DNA from: Aliiglaciecola lipolytica
GTDB lineage: Bacteria > Pseudomonadota > Gammaproteobacteria > Enterobacterales > Alteromonadaceae
Direction: 5' to 3'
DNA length: 64,000 bases
Assembly (NCBI RefSeq): GCF_018860635.1
Contig: NZ_JAHKPT010000021.1
Coordinates: 26,515-90,514, forward strand
Part shown: piece after piece, positions 10,416 to 19,622 of the stretch
Position numbering within the stretch: position 1 is the first letter of the stretch
Layout of the letters: every line of letters starts with the position of its first letter
Made by a program: the position numbers and the translations under genes
Notes under the pieces: model-generated
Told to the model about the DNA's origin: nothing
Databases searched by the model: none
The model's input: the letters and a program-made list of their open reading frames with translations, nothing else

Positions 10416-10974
10416 GTTAAATCCTGTCTCACTCTCAACGCTTCTATGGGCGTTATAAACGGGCGTTGGTTTTTTAAATAATTGATTCGATTTGCCAATG
10501 TCTATTTGGTCAAGCACCTAGTCTATAAGTTCATTTGCTTAGGCGCGAATTACATACGTATGTTGTTTGTAAATAAATGAATTGGTAGGTTTAGAGCTCG
10601 TTTTACGCGCCTTTATGGGTAAGAGCAAACTTATAAGATTAGGCAAAATATTTAGTTTATCTGTCATTTTAGGGTCATAAATACTGAGTAGCATCGCCCA
10701 TTAAGCTGTGCAAAACGATTAGGTTAACGAGCTGATTTTATAAGCTTTTAGTCGTAAAAAACATGAATTTTATATACACCTAATTATTATCTGTTAACCT
10801 AATAATCAGCGTGTAACATAAACGTGAATTACATTTTACTTAAGAATATCTTTACATCTGTTTTACCAGTTAGTTATTGAATAATTTCTGTTAGTAACAT
10901 GCATTATTTCCATCGTTCTACACAGCTAAACCGGCGTGCATGCGCTATTTATTGACAAAAATTAGGAAAAGACT
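10416..10974. other. Divergent intergenic region pulA / csp
   Basis: This 559-base AT-rich spacer holds the promoters of pulA (minus) and the cold-shock gene (plus). The csp side is probably a long untranslated leader, as is usual for cspA-type genes, but no cold-box could be assigned by eye. The one clear site is the palindrome listed separately. Confidence 0.5.
10552..10563. promoter_or_regulatory. Perfect 12-bp palindrome, candidate operator
   Basis: ACATACGTATGT is a perfect palindrome with a central CG, the general form of LacI-family operators. It lies about 137 bases upstream of the pulA start and about 410 bases upstream of csp. Control of pulA by a sugar-responsive repressor is inferred only. 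Confidence 0.35.
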
Positions 10975-11181
10975 ATGTCTAAATCAACTGGAATTGTTAA
11001 GTGGTTCAACGCAGAGAAAGGCTTCGGCTTTATTACTCCCGATAATGGCGGAGCTGATGTGTTTGTACATTTCCGTGCTATCGCTAGCGATGGCTACAAA
11101 ACGCTAGACGAAGGTCAGCAAGTGACGTTCGATATTGAGCAAGGCCAAAAAGGTCCTCAAGCGGCAAACGTGACTGTTTAA
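10975..11181 (+). CDS. Cold-shock domain protein (CspA family)
   Basis: This 68-residue, single cold-shock domain protein binds single-stranded RNA/DNA and acts as an RNA chaperone. It carries the RNP1 motif KGFGFI and the RNP2 motif VFVHF after the typical start [11 protein letters not shown]. The length is standard. It is preceded by a long leader region and followed by a strong terminator, so it is transcribed alone. Which paralogue it is (CspA, CspD, CspE or other) cannot be told from sequence alone. Confidence 0.95.
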   Translation: MSKSTGIVKWFNAEKGFGFITPDNGGADVFVHFRAIASDGYKTLDEGQQVTFDIEQGQKGPQAANVTV

Positions 11182-11203
11182 AACATCACTGCGAGTCCAT
11201 ATG

Positions 11204-11236
11204 AAAAACGTCAGCTTAAGCTGACGTTTTTGTTTT
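11204..11236 (+). terminator. Rho-independent terminator of csp
   Basis: The 11-base stem AAAACGTCAGC with its complement around a TTAA loop is followed by a T-rich tail. It lies about 25 bases after the csp stop codon. Confidence 0.9.
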
Positions 11237-11262
11237 TTGGGCCCGGCAATGTTGGTTTGATG

Positions 11263-11708
11263 AACCCCATGGCCTATAGGCCATGCTACGGATTTTTTGT
11301 AGGCGGTGGCTTTAGCCCCGCGGGAACATGCGAGATTCCATGGCCTAAAGGCCATGCTACAAATATTGGGGGTTATCACCTGTAGTCGGTGGCTTTAGCC
11401 CCGAAACGCAATACGAACATTCCCACGGGATGAATCCCGTCCTACAGGGGGTTATTCAGCCTCGAGAATATTGGTTTGATGGGCCATGTTACGGATTTTT
11501 TTGTAGGCGGTTGCTTTAGCCCCGCGGGAACATGCAAGATTCCATGGCCTAAAGGCCATGCTACGGATTTTTTGTAGGCGGTGGCTTTAGCCCCGCGGGA
11601 ACATGCGAGATTCCATGGCCTAAAGGCCATGTTACGGATTTTTTGTAGGCGGTTGCTTTAGCCCCGCGGGAATATACAAGATTCCATGGCCTAAAGGCCA
11701 TGCTACAT
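11263..11708 (-). repeat. REP/BIME-like array 4, inverted relative to arrays 1-3
   Basis: The same A and B elements appear in reverse orientation: CCATGGCCTAAAGGCCATGCTAC alternates with GTAGGCGGTGGCTTTAGCCCCG. About six A copies are present, one of them truncated near 11480, along with several B copies. The array lies between the convergent csp and galE genes and also contains a single copy of a third element type. Confidence 0.87.
11422..11446 (-). repeat. Third REP-like element (type C)
   Basis: Read on the minus strand, a GTAG head is followed by the palindrome GACGGGAT-TCA-TCCCGT. It has the same head-plus-palindrome layout as types A and B but a different stem. Only one copy is seen. 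Confidence 0.6.
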
Positions 11709-11723
11709 GGATTGTTGGTATTC

Positions 11724-12740
11724 TTATTTAAATCCGTTGGGATTATTGGATTGCCAATTCCATGAGTCGCGACACATTTCCGCTAGGCCTTTTTTTGCGG
11801 TCCAGTTTAGTTCTTCTTTGGCCAGCTTTGGATCTGCATAACAAGCTGCTACATCGCCACTGCGTCTGGGCACAATATTGTACGGAATGGACTGTCCACT
11901 TTGTTTCTCGAATTCTTTAACCATATCCAACACGCTATAACCTTGGCCAGTTCCCAAATTATAGGTCACTAATCCTGCGTTTTCAGTGAGTTTATCCAGC
12001 GCCTTTAAATGGCCATTGGCCAAATCTTCAACGTGAATATAATCGCGCACACCGGTGCCATCTGGGGTGTCATAATCGTCACCAAAAACCGATAATGCTT
12101 CGCGTTTTTTAGTGGCAACTTGTGTGATGAACGGCATTAAGTTATTCGGAATACCATTAGGATCTTCGCCTATTCGGCCTGATGGATGAGCGCCTGCTGG
12201 GTTGAAGTAGCGCAAGATTGCAATATTCCAACTGTTGTCTGACTTAAACAAATCTTGCAATACTAATTCAACCATCAGTTTAGATTGGCCATAAGGATTT
12301 GTCGGTTGACCGGTTGGCAAGTTTTCATGCAGCGGCAGGGTAGTTGGGTCGCCGTATACGGTGGCAGATGAACTAAACACAATATTTTTGACATTATGTT
12401 TGGCCATGGCTTCACACAAATTCAGTGTGCCATACACATTATTTCGATAATAAAGTAAAGGTTTTTCAACCGACTCGCCAACAGCTTTTAAACCTGCGAA
12501 ATGGATAACAGAGTCAATCTTATTTTCAGTGAATACCTTATCAAGAATGTTTGAATCTTGAATATCACCTTCTACAAACGCAATTTCTTTCCCGGTTAAT
12601 TCAGATACTCTTTTTAAGGATTCTGGAGAAGAGTTACATAGGTTATCTAGCACTACGACTTGATCGCCATTTTCCAATAATTGCAACACTGTGTGGCTGC
12701 CGATATAACCAGCACCGCCAGTAACGAGTATAGTAGACAT
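11724..12740 (-). CDS. galE: UDP-glucose 4-epimerase
   Basis: This cytosolic SDR-family enzyme interconverts UDP-glucose and UDP-galactose and would supply UDP-Gal for polysaccharide synthesis. It shows the NAD-binding motif GGAGYIGSH at the N-terminus and the catalytic YxxxK in NPYGQSK, with Ser in FSSSATVYG. The 338 residues match E. coli GalE. AAAGGAA precedes the ATG. The gene lies 1 base downstream of a small membrane-protein gene on the same strand, so they are probably co-transcribed. It lies outside the capsule locus proper. Confidence 0.95.
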   Translation of the reverse strand: MSTILVTGGAGYIGSHTVLQLLENGDQVVVLDNLCNSSPESLKRVSELTGKEIAFVEGDIQDSNILDKVFTENKIDSVIHFAGLKAVGESVEKPLLYYRNNVYGTLNLCEAMAKHNVKNIVFSSSATVYGDPTTLPLHENLPTGQPTNPYGQSKLMVELVLQDLFKSDNSWNIAILRYFNPAGAHPSGRIGEDPNGIPNNLMPFITQVATKKREALSVFGDDYDTPDGTGVRDYIHVEDLANGHLKALDKLTENAGLVTYNLGTGQGYSVLDMVKEFEKQSGQSIPYNIVPRRSGDVAACYADPKLAKEELNWTAKKGLAEMCRDSWNWQSNNPNGFK

Positions 12741-12741
12741 G

Positions 12742-13053
12742 TTATTCCTTTATTTGTGAATCATCAGGTTGTTTCAAATATTTCGCCGATAAGCTGTATT
12801 GAAAGGGCTTCAAAATTAGTGGGTAAGCAATGATTATCAGTGCGGCCCAAAGTAACGAAGACCAATCTTGAAAAGTGCGCAGTACAAAAACAAAAAAAGG
12901 CACCATAATAAGCAGTTTTATAACGTTAAGAAATAACTTCTCAGGCGCAGTCAGCTTGCTTTCAGCTGCACGAATTTCTACAAAGCGCTCTTTAAGGCTT
13001 AAGTTTTGTAGTTGAGGAATTTGACGTGTCGAAAAATAGAATTTCAAAAGCAC
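12742..13053 (-). CDS. Small membrane protein of unknown function
   Basis: This 103-residue protein has a charged N-terminal half and two adjacent hydrophobic segments at about residues 44-62 ([17 protein letters not shown]) and 67-84 ([17 protein letters not shown]). The start is a GTG with AAGG upstream. It sits directly upstream of galE with a single-base gap, so the two are probably one transcript. I do not recognise a named family; similar short proteins may be conserved in Alteromonadales. Function cannot be assigned. Confidence 0.7.
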   Translation of the reverse strand: MLLKFYFSTRQIPQLQNLSLKERFVEIRAAESKLTAPEKLFLNVIKLLIMVPFFVFVLRTFQDWSSLLWAALIIIAYPLILKPFQYSLSAKYLKQPDDSQIKE

Positions 13054-13106
13054 TACCTTGAGATCTTCGAATTATAATGGCGACATTATACAAACTATTT
13101 GGATCA

Positions 13107-13143
13107 AAAACGCCCCGAAATAATGTTTTTTGTTTCGGGGCGT
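13107..13143 (-). terminator. Rho-independent terminator of the peptide transporter gene
   Basis: A CGCCCCGAAA / TTTCGGGGCG stem with a 12-base loop is followed on the minus strand by TTTTTGATCC. It lies about 55 bases beyond the transporter stop codon. Confidence 0.85.
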
Positions 13144-13196
13144 GATTCAGTCTTTTAAATAAATGTTTTAGCTAAAAATTTATGGTGTTTCTAACA

Positions 13197-14714
13197 CTAC
13201 AAAATCGTTGGCTTTTCTTCGTCATGATTAAAGGTTTTCTTTTCAGCCAGTTTTTCCCACTTACGTGTTTTCAGGGTTAATAGCCCAACAACAAGCGCGG
13301 CGGCTACGGTAATTTGTCCAATACCCCAAAACAGATTTGGCATATCACTCAAATTATCTGGGTCTAGTCCACCGGCTAATAAGCCCGCTGTCACATTACC
13401 GATTGAGTAAGTAAGTACAAACACGCCCATCATCTGACCGGCAAAACGTTTAGGCGACAATTTACTCACAGCAGCCAGCGCGACTGGGCTTAAACAAAGC
13501 TCGCCCACTGTATGCAAAAAGTAAGTAGCAACCAAGAAATAAGGCGCCGCTTTTAAGCCACTTGCGGCAATTTGTGCAGCAAAGAACATTACGATAAAGC
13601 CAGTGGCCATTATCACCAAACCAATGGCGCACTTGATTCCGTATGAAGGCGTTATCATGCGCTTACCCAGATTTACCCATAAGGCGGCAAAGAACGGGGA
13701 TAAAGTAATGATGAAAAATGAATTAGCGGATTGGAACCAAGCTGGTGGGATCTCAAATGAACCTATCATGCGTTCTGTGTAGTCACGACCGAATAAGTTT
13801 AATGAAGAGCCTGCTTGTTCAAAGCCGGACCAGAAGAATATTGAGGCTAAACACACCACAAAGAGCGCACCTAAGGTTCGTTTTTCGTCTGATGACAAGT
13901 TACCAAACGCATAGATGCCAGCGTAATAAGCTAAGAAGACAACCGTAATGGCTACTGCTACATATTGAGCAAGGGTGACCGGGTCAATACTCAGCATTCC
14001 CGTCATCATCGCAAACGTTAGCACTGCAATACCCACTAAAAACACAGCGATTACTGTCCAGCTTTTCTTTTCCCCAGATGGTGTCATTTTAAGCAGAGGT
14101 TCAGCGCCTACGCCACCTAATCGGCCTATGGTGGCACGATATTGCAGTAGACCAATTGCCATACCTACGGCAGCAGCACCGAAAGCGTAATGGTAGCCTG
14201 CATTGACCTGCAACCAACCACAAACAAAATACCCAATTAACGAACCTAGATTGATACCCATGTAATAAATGGTATATCCCGCATCACGTCTTTGATCTTC
14301 AGGGGCATAAAGCTGACCAACCAAAATACCTACATTGGGTTTTAACAGTCCAGTTCCTATCACCACTAGGATTAAACCAATAAAGAAACTCCAGCTGGCT
14401 GGAATGGCAAGCACAATGTGACCACACATGATCACGATACCACCGTACCAAACTGCTTTTTGGCTGCCTATTAGTCGGTCGGCTATCCAACCGCCGGGTA
14501 AACCCATGAAATACACTGCACCTGTGTACAATCCATATATTGCAGTAGCGGATGCCACCGTAATTGCCATTCCTTCTTCTTGAATACTGGCGGTCATGAA
14601 CAAAACTAACAAAGCACGCATGCCGTAGTAGCTCATTCGTTCCCACATTTCAGTATAAAATAGTGTTTGTAGGCCACCTGGGTGACCGAAAAAATCGGGT
14701 GTTTTTGAATTCAT
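13197..14714 (-). CDS. POT-family proton-coupled peptide transporter
   Basis: This inner-membrane protein probably imports di- and tripeptides with protons. It has the POT/PTR signatures FYTEMWERMSYYGMRALL (the ExxER-type motif in helix 1), GLPGGWIADRLIG and a long run of about 12-14 hydrophobic helices. About 505 residues is normal for bacterial POT proteins. I prefer the ATG at 14714 because family members start shortly before the PxGLxTLFYTEMWER segment; an ATG nine codons upstream (14741) is possible. The gene is monocistronic with its own terminator. No substrate specificity can be read beyond the family. Confidence 0.9.
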   Translation of the reverse strand: MNSKTPDFFGHPGGLQTLFYTEMWERMSYYGMRALLVLFMTASIQEEGMAITVASATAIYGLYTGAVYFMGLPGGWIADRLIGSQKAVWYGGIVIMCGHIVLAIPASWSFFIGLILVVIGTGLLKPNVGILVGQLYAPEDQRRDAGYTIYYMGINLGSLIGYFVCGWLQVNAGYHYAFGAAAVGMAIGLLQYRATIGRLGGVGAEPLLKMTPSGEKKSWTVIAVFLVGIAVLTFAMMTGMLSIDPVTLAQYVAVAITVVFLAYYAGIYAFGNLSSDEKRTLGALFVVCLASIFFWSGFEQAGSSLNLFGRDYTERMIGSFEIPPAWFQSANSFFIITLSPFFAALWVNLGKRMITPSYGIKCAIGLVIMATGFIVMFFAAQIAASGLKAAPYFLVATYFLHTVGELCLSPVALAAVSKLSPKRFAGQMMGVFVLTYSIGNVTAGLLAGGLDPDNLSDMPNLFWGIGQITVAAALVVGLLTLKTRKWEKLAEKKTFNHDEEKPTIL

Positions 14715-15492
14715 TGTGTCGCTGCCTTTAGGTGAGTTCATCAGATGCGTTAACGCTAACTTTGCATGTGAACTGCTTTATTTTAATTATTGTTGTTTTT
14801 CTCATAGATTGATCCATTGCTTGCATCAAATCACCGAGATGAAAACTTGTAAACCCATTGTTTATACTAGAGCTCTTGTCTGAAAACAAGATTGTCGGTT
14901 TTTATTGTGCTTTATTTAAACGAATTTAAAGGAGATTTTCATTTACAGGCTAAGCAGGTTATTAAAAATCTAATTTCCCACCGAGCAGTGCTGTACGATT
15001 AATGTGCATTTTAACAACGAGATTGCTCTAAATTAAATATATTCGTGCACAGACTCGGTGCATCAAATTTGGTGCATGCATTCCAAAATGGTAGTAGCTC
15101 ATTTTTTGGTAACAATTAGAGAATAAAATTGCGCTTAAAAAACAAGCGATTCTAAGCGTTTTTTATTCTGTGTTGCGAAAAACATACAGTTTTTTGATGG
15201 GTAAATGTTTTTCCTGTATATTATACCAACGGATAATACGTCGATTGCATTTAGTAACACGATTTTACTGGTTTTCAGCAACTGATATTTGGTATCATCC
15301 CCGCGAATTTTCGAAGTAGCGGCGTTACCTATTTATTAGGAATACGAAGGAAAATACGATTTTCTTATAAATATCAAGAGGGTATAACTTGATTCTCATT
15401 GAAAACACAAGTTCTGCTGGAACGCTATGCTGCATACAGGCTCGATTATTGCTTCTGCAGCTTTAACGAATTAACAAGGAATCGTGTAATAT
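14715..15492. other. Long intergenic region before the capsule locus
   Basis: About 780 bases separate the divergent peptide transporter and the wecA-like gene. One good sigma-70 candidate is listed separately. No RfaH ops element (GGTAGYNT) was found on reading, although ggtagtag at about 15092 and gtagcggcgtt at about 15317 come close. No small gene is supportable. Confidence 0.5.
15194..15222 (+). promoter_or_regulatory. Candidate sigma-70 promoter for the capsule locus
   Basis: TTGATG, a 17-base spacer and TATATT form a plausible -35/-10 pair. Transcription would start near 15229 and leave a leader of about 265 bases before the wecA-like gene. This was identified by eye only. Confidence 0.45.
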
Positions 15493-16563
15493 ATGTTTGC
15501 CTATTTGGAGTTTGTTCCACTTTTTACTGCGTTTTTTGTAGCGGTAATATTGTTGATTGTAATGACTCCCTTTGCTCATCAACTTGGTTTGGTTGATCAT
15601 CCTACTGCAAGAAAACAGCACAATGGTATGGTTCCGCTCACCGGTGGTGTGGCCATTTTTGGTGCAGTTTTAATTACTAGTATCTTAACCGATGTCTGGT
15701 TTAAAAACGGTTCTCTATTTTTTACCGCATCTTTTTTCATTATTTTGCTAGGTATGCTGGACGACAAGTTCGACTTAAGCGCTAAAGGGCGACTTATGTG
15801 TCAGTTCGGTGTGGCCGCAATAATGGCGTGGGCTGCGCAGAATTATATCACCTCGCTAGGCGATATTTTTGGCTTCGGTGACACCTCTTTTGGTTTATTT
15901 GGCTATTTCTTCACATTAATTTGTGTGGTTGGTGTTATCAATGCGTTCAATATGATTGACGGTATTGATGGGCTCGCCGGCGGTATGAGCTTGATAGTGC
16001 TGCTTGCCGTGGTCTTTTTGTTATTAATTTCCAATAATGGCAACGCCATTATGGCACCTATGATGGTTATTGCAGCCATCGTACCTTTCATGGCATTTAA
16101 CTTGAGCTGGAAAGGATTCAAAGGTAATAAAATATTTATGGGTGACAGCGGCAGCATGTTCGTTGGACTAACCATTGTTTGGTTGATGGTCGATTTTACC
16201 CAAGGTGCAGAGGCGGCTATGCGTCCAATGACCGCGGTGTGGATTATCGGGTTACCATTAATGGACATGGCTGCAATTATGTACCGACGGGCGAAAAAAG
16301 GTCAGTCAGTATTGAAGCCTGACCGCCAACATCTACATAATATCTTTATGCGAGCCGGCTTCTCTTCGCGTCGCTCGTTAGCCGCAATCTTGCTAATGGG
16401 ATGTTGTTATGCCGCGGTAGGAATTTTGTGTGAACTGTATGAAGTTGCCGAATATATCATGTTCTATGGTTTCATAGTGTCGCTATTTATATACAGTTAC
16501 GTAATTCAAAATATCTGGACTATTTTACGCTTTGTTCGTGGAAAACGAAAAATAGCTCGCTAG
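15493..16563 (+). CDS. wecA: Undecaprenyl-phosphate sugar-1-phosphate transferase (WecA/TagO-like)
   Basis: This polytopic inner-membrane enzyme is predicted to transfer a HexNAc-1-phosphate from its UDP form to undecaprenyl phosphate, starting a lipid-linked glycan. Signature motifs are LGMLDDKFDLSAKGR (Asp pair), NAFNMIDGIDGLAGG, GDSGSMFVG and the cytoplasmic DRQHLHNIF histidine motif. About ten hydrophobic helices are visible over 356 residues, the usual length. The next gene starts 123 bases on, after a hairpin. An initiating transferase of this kind is unusual beside a KpsMT-type exporter, because group 2 capsules start on a lipid-Kdo acceptor. The sugar (GlcNAc or other) is not determined by sequence. 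Confidence 0.9.
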   Translation: MFAYLEFVPLFTAFFVAVILLIVMTPFAHQLGLVDHPTARKQHNGMVPLTGGVAIFGAVLITSILTDVWFKNGSLFFTASFFIILLGMLDDKFDLSAKGRLMCQFGVAAIMAWAAQNYITSLGDIFGFGDTSFGLFGYFFTLICVVGVINAFNMIDGIDGLAGGMSLIVLLAVVFLLLISNNGNAIMAPMMVIAAIVPFMAFNLSWKGFKGNKIFMGDSGSMFVGLTIVWLMVDFTQGAEAAMRPMTAVWIIGLPLMDMAAIMYRRAKKGQSVLKPDRQHLHNIFMRAGFSSRRSLAAILLMGCCYAAVGILCELYEVAEYIMFYGFIVSLFIYSYVIQNIWTILRFVRGKRKIAR

Positions 16564-16572
16564 AATAGCATC

Positions 16573-16600
16573 AAGGGCAACCAACAGGTTGCCCTTACTT
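16573..16600 (+). terminator. Hairpin after the wecA-like gene, possible terminator
   Basis: A perfect AAGGGCAACC stem around an AACA loop sits 10 bases after the stop codon. The T-run after it is weak (ACTTTT), so it may be an attenuator or a partial terminator. Confidence 0.6.
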
Positions 16601-16686
16601 TTAGTGTTACTTTGCAAACGCATTCTTTGCAAAATCAAGGTGACGCGTTAGTATGAACTGTTGTGGACAAAAGCTAATAATAATTT

Positions 16687-17046
16687 ATGAAAAAACTGAG
16701 TAGTTTCTTTTTACTAAGCATCCTTCTTCAAGGCTGTACTTCGATTGACCAACCCATTGCTAGTCGAGCACTTGTAGAGCATGAATTTGTTTCAGACGCT
16801 AAGCCTGTGTCATCTGCGCAGCAAGCTATTTTGTCCCAGTCTTCTATGTCTACAAATGTGAAAATCGACGGTAAACCTGCGGTTTTAGGCAAACCTTTTT
16901 TCGCGGCCAGCGGTAAAACCTGTCGTAAAGTGCAGTTTATGCTTGATGGTCAACGTGTGTATTGTAAAACCAGTAACGGTGATTGGTACGCAGTTAGCCC
17001 TGTTTTAGCCAGCTACAGTGAAGCTACAACAGGAGGAAACCAATAA
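16687..17046 (+). CDS. Small lipoprotein upstream of the capsule export porin
   Basis: This 119-residue predicted lipoprotein has a signal MKKLSSFFLLSILLQGC with lipobox Cys17. The mature part contains a Cys pair (KTCRKV and VYCKTS) that could form a disulfide. Its stop codon overlaps the ATG of the KpsD-like gene, so the two are translationally linked and an accessory role in export or outer-membrane assembly is reasonable. No named family is recognised. Confidence 0.75.
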   Translation: MKKLSSFFLLSILLQGCTSIDQPIASRALVEHEFVSDAKPVSSAQQAILSQSSMSTNVKIDGKPAVLGKPFFAASGKTCRKVQFMLDGQRVYCKTSNGDWYAVSPVLASYSEATTGGNQ

Positions 17047-18815
17047 TGTTATTAAATTATCGTGTCGTTTCTGCTTTCCTATCTAGAACAGTACTTTTCA
17101 TCGCAAGCTCAATGTTTGTAGGTTCCATATTTGCGCAACAAGCACCAACCCAAGAACAACTGCAACAAGCTCAACAGGCTAGCCAAAGTCAACGAGTTGA
17201 CTTGTCGCAATATATTCAATCAGGTGGCAATAGTACCGGTAGAGGAGGGAGTATCAATTTACCTTCGGATTCTGGCCCTATGCCTGCTGGCGAAGAAGGG
17301 CTGCCGCCGCCGTATGGCGCTAACCTGTTCAAAGGTGGTTTTGAAACGGAACGTAGTGATGGATTAAATTCGTCTTATTTAGTTGCCCCTGGCGATAAAA
17401 TTGCGATTCAAATGTGGGGCACGGTGAACAGTTCAGAAGTGGTTACCGTGGATAATCAAGGCAATATATTCATTCCAGATATCGGCCCGATTAAAGTGCA
17501 AGATGTGCCCGCTAGTCGCGTCAACAGCGTAGTGACGCAAGGTATAAAATCAATATACACCAACAACGTGAGTGTGTATGTCAATCTGCTTACGGCAACG
17601 CCAGTGAGTGTGTTTGTGGCAGGTCCGGTGCTAAGACCTGGTCAGTACGCCGGTTTGGCGTCAGATTCAGTGTTGTTTTATCTAAAACGAGCTGGTGGGA
17701 TTGATCCCCATCGCGGCAGTTACCGAAACATTACGGTAATGCGTCAGGGTGAAACGGTGCTAACTTACGATTTATACGACTTCCTAAAAATGGGTAAATT
17801 ACCTGCATTCTCGTTCAAAGATGAAGATGTGATTTTTGTAGGCGAACAGGGCGCTATGGTGAACGTAGAAGGCGCGGCTAGATACCCATTTAGATTCGAG
17901 TTAGAAAAATCAAAACGCTCTGGCACTGCATTAATGAACTATGCTCGACCATTGTCGAAAACCAGTCATGTGGCGATAACCGGTAATCGTGAATCTGGCC
18001 CAATTTCAGTTTATTTGCCAGTGAATGAATTCGATCAATTCACCATGGCTGATGGTGATACCGTGTTGTTTAATGATGACATTAGACCGCAAGTGATCAG
18101 CGTCCAAATCTCGGGCAGTTATGAAGGACCGTCATATTACGCGGTGGAAAAAGATACTCGTTTACTCGACCTCCTAAGCTATATTGAGATTGACCCGGAA
18201 CAAGCCAACTATGGTTCGATTTACGTTAAACGTGAAAGCGTGATGGAACAGCAAAAAATGCTGATCAACGAATCCTTAGATCGCCTAGAACGCAGTTTGT
18301 TTACGGCCCCAGCTTCAAGCAGCGGCGAAGCGTCAATTCGTGCTCAAGAAGCCCAGTTAGTTTCACAATTTATTGCCAGAGCAAGAAGAATAGAACCTCT
18401 TGGCAAAGTGATCGTCTCTGAAAACGGCAAAGTGGCCAATATTCGCCTAGAACAAGGGGATGAAATTGTTATCCCGGCACAAACCGACCTCATTCAAATT
18501 GCTGGTGAAGTATTGATGCCCCAAGCGGTGGTATACAACCCAGAAGCGACGGTATCAGACTACATTGCATGGGCCGGTGGATTTAGCGAGCGAGCCGATG
18601 ATGACCGCATAGCCATTGTGCATGCTAACGGAATTACCAGTTTTGTGTCATCTGATGCTGGCCAACACTGGTACACCGATGATGAAAACGCCACCTTAGA
18701 AGCCGGCGACCAAATTCTGGTACTGCCAAAAGTGGATGCGAAGATCATGCAATCCATCAAAGATGTCACCCAAATCATCTATCAAATTGCTGTAGCAGCT
18801 AATGCTGCAAGCTAA
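17046..18815 (+). CDS. kpsD: Polysaccharide export protein with SLBB domains (KpsD/Wza-like)
   Basis: This is a predicted periplasmic/outer-membrane component of the capsule export channel. It has a Sec signal peptide (cleavage near IFAQQA), then a Poly_export domain from about residue 113 (LVAPGDKIAIQMWGTV) and SLBB-type repeats from about 195 (VFVAGPVLRPGQYAG), 345 and 480 (IQIAGEVLMPQAVVYNP). At 589 residues it is close to E. coli KpsD (about 558) and much longer than Wza (about 380). No lipobox is present. An AGGAGG ribosome binding site precedes the ATG. kpsM, kpsT and kpsE homologues follow directly. Confidence 0.88.
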   Translation: MLLNYRVVSAFLSRTVLFIASSMFVGSIFAQQAPTQEQLQQAQQASQSQRVDLSQYIQSGGNSTGRGGSINLPSDSGPMPAGEEGLPPPYGANLFKGGFETERSDGLNSSYLVAPGDKIAIQMWGTVNSSEVVTVDNQGNIFIPDIGPIKVQDVPASRVNSVVTQGIKSIYTNNVSVYVNLLTATPVSVFVAGPVLRPGQYAGLASDSVLFYLKRAGGIDPHRGSYRNITVMRQGETVLTYDLYDFLKMGKLPAFSFKDEDVIFVGEQGAMVNVEGAARYPFRFELEKSKRSGTALMNYARPLSKTSHVAITGNRESGPISVYLPVNEFDQFTMADGDTVLFNDDIRPQVISVQISGSYEGPSYYAVEKDTRLLDLLSYIEIDPEQANYGSIYVKRESVMEQQKMLINESLDRLERSLFTAPASSSGEASIRAQEAQLVSQFIARARRIEPLGKVIVSENGKVANIRLEQGDEIVIPAQTDLIQIAGEVLMPQAVVYNPEATVSDYIAWAGGFSERADDDRIAIVHANGITSFVSSDAGQHWYTDDENATLEAGDQILVLPKVDAKIMQSIKDVTQIIYQIAVAANAAS

Positions 18816-18836
18816 TTGCACAAGCAAGCGTAATTC

Positions 18837-19622
18837 ATGACAACAGTTATTAAACGCAACAAATGGGAAATATGGCGAGACGTCATATTTGCCCTTTTTG
18901 CCCGCGAAATTCGCACGGGGTTTAATGATAAGTTTGGTTTGAGTTGGGCGGTGGTAAATCCAATTGCTTTTATTTTTGTACTGTCTTTTATTAGAGGAAG
19001 ACTGGCCGGAGGTGAAACTCATACTATTCCCACTTTTACCTTTATGGCTATTGGTATCTTACTTATTCAAAGCTTTTTACAAACATTGGGAAGTTCGGCT
19101 CGATCAATCAGTAAAAACAAAGCGCTGTTTGCATTTCGGCAGGTGCAGCCAATTAGTGCTGTTTTTGCCAGTGCTTTATTTCAGTTTTTAATTAAGATAT
19201 TTGTAATAATTGGCATAATCATCATCATGTATTTCATGGGGATGGATTTACACATATCCGATCCACTTTTGTTTTTAGTTTGTTTCTTCCTGTTGTCGAT
19301 TCTTGCTGTTTCATTAGGGCTTTTATTTGGTATTGCAGAGCTTTTCGTTAAAGAAATTGGCAAAGTAAGAGAATTGCTGACGAGGCCTCTATTTTTTGTA
19401 TCTGGCGTTTTTTTCTCGCTACAAGATTTTCCTAGAGAATATTGGCACTTCTTAAATTGGAATCCAATACTTCACGCCATCGAATTAACGCGATATTCAG
19501 TACACTCTACTTATGGACACGAAGGCGTAAGCTTAGGCTTTTTAGCAAATGTTGTATTAATTTTTGCATTTATGTCTTTGGCGGTTTACCACGTTTCATG
19601 GAAACAGGCTATTAGCAGATGA
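18837..19622 (+). CDS. kpsM: ABC-2 type capsule polysaccharide exporter permease
   Basis: This inner-membrane permease would move the completed polysaccharide across the cytoplasmic membrane. At 261 residues it has about six hydrophobic helices and the N-terminal amphipathic segment REIRTGFNDKFGLSWAVVNP typical of KpsM/CtrC. Its last codons overlap the kpsT start by 4 bases (ATGA), which indicates translational coupling. The KpsM-type assignment over an O-antigen Wzm rests on the partner KpsT, which lacks a carbohydrate-binding tail, and on the flanking KpsD and KpsE homologues. Confidence 0.92.
   Translation: MTTVIKRNKWEIWRDVIFALFAREIRTGFNDKFGLSWAVVNPIAFIFVLSFIRGRLAGGETHTIPTFTFMAIGILLIQSFLQTLGSSARSISKNKALFAFRQVQPISAVFASALFQFLIKIFVIIGIIIIMYFMGMDLHISDPLLFLVCFFLLSILAVSLGLLFGIAELFVKEIGKVRELLTRPLFFVSGVFFSLQDFPREYWHFLNWNPILHAIELTRYSVHSTYGHEGVSLGFLANVVLIFAFMSLAVYHVSWKQAISR

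Noticed and set aside
15085-15330. Possible RfaH ops (JUMPstart) element before the capsule locus
   Set aside because: Two stretches contain GGTAG or GTAGCGG, but neither matches GGTAGYNT with the flanking bases, so the call is not supportable.
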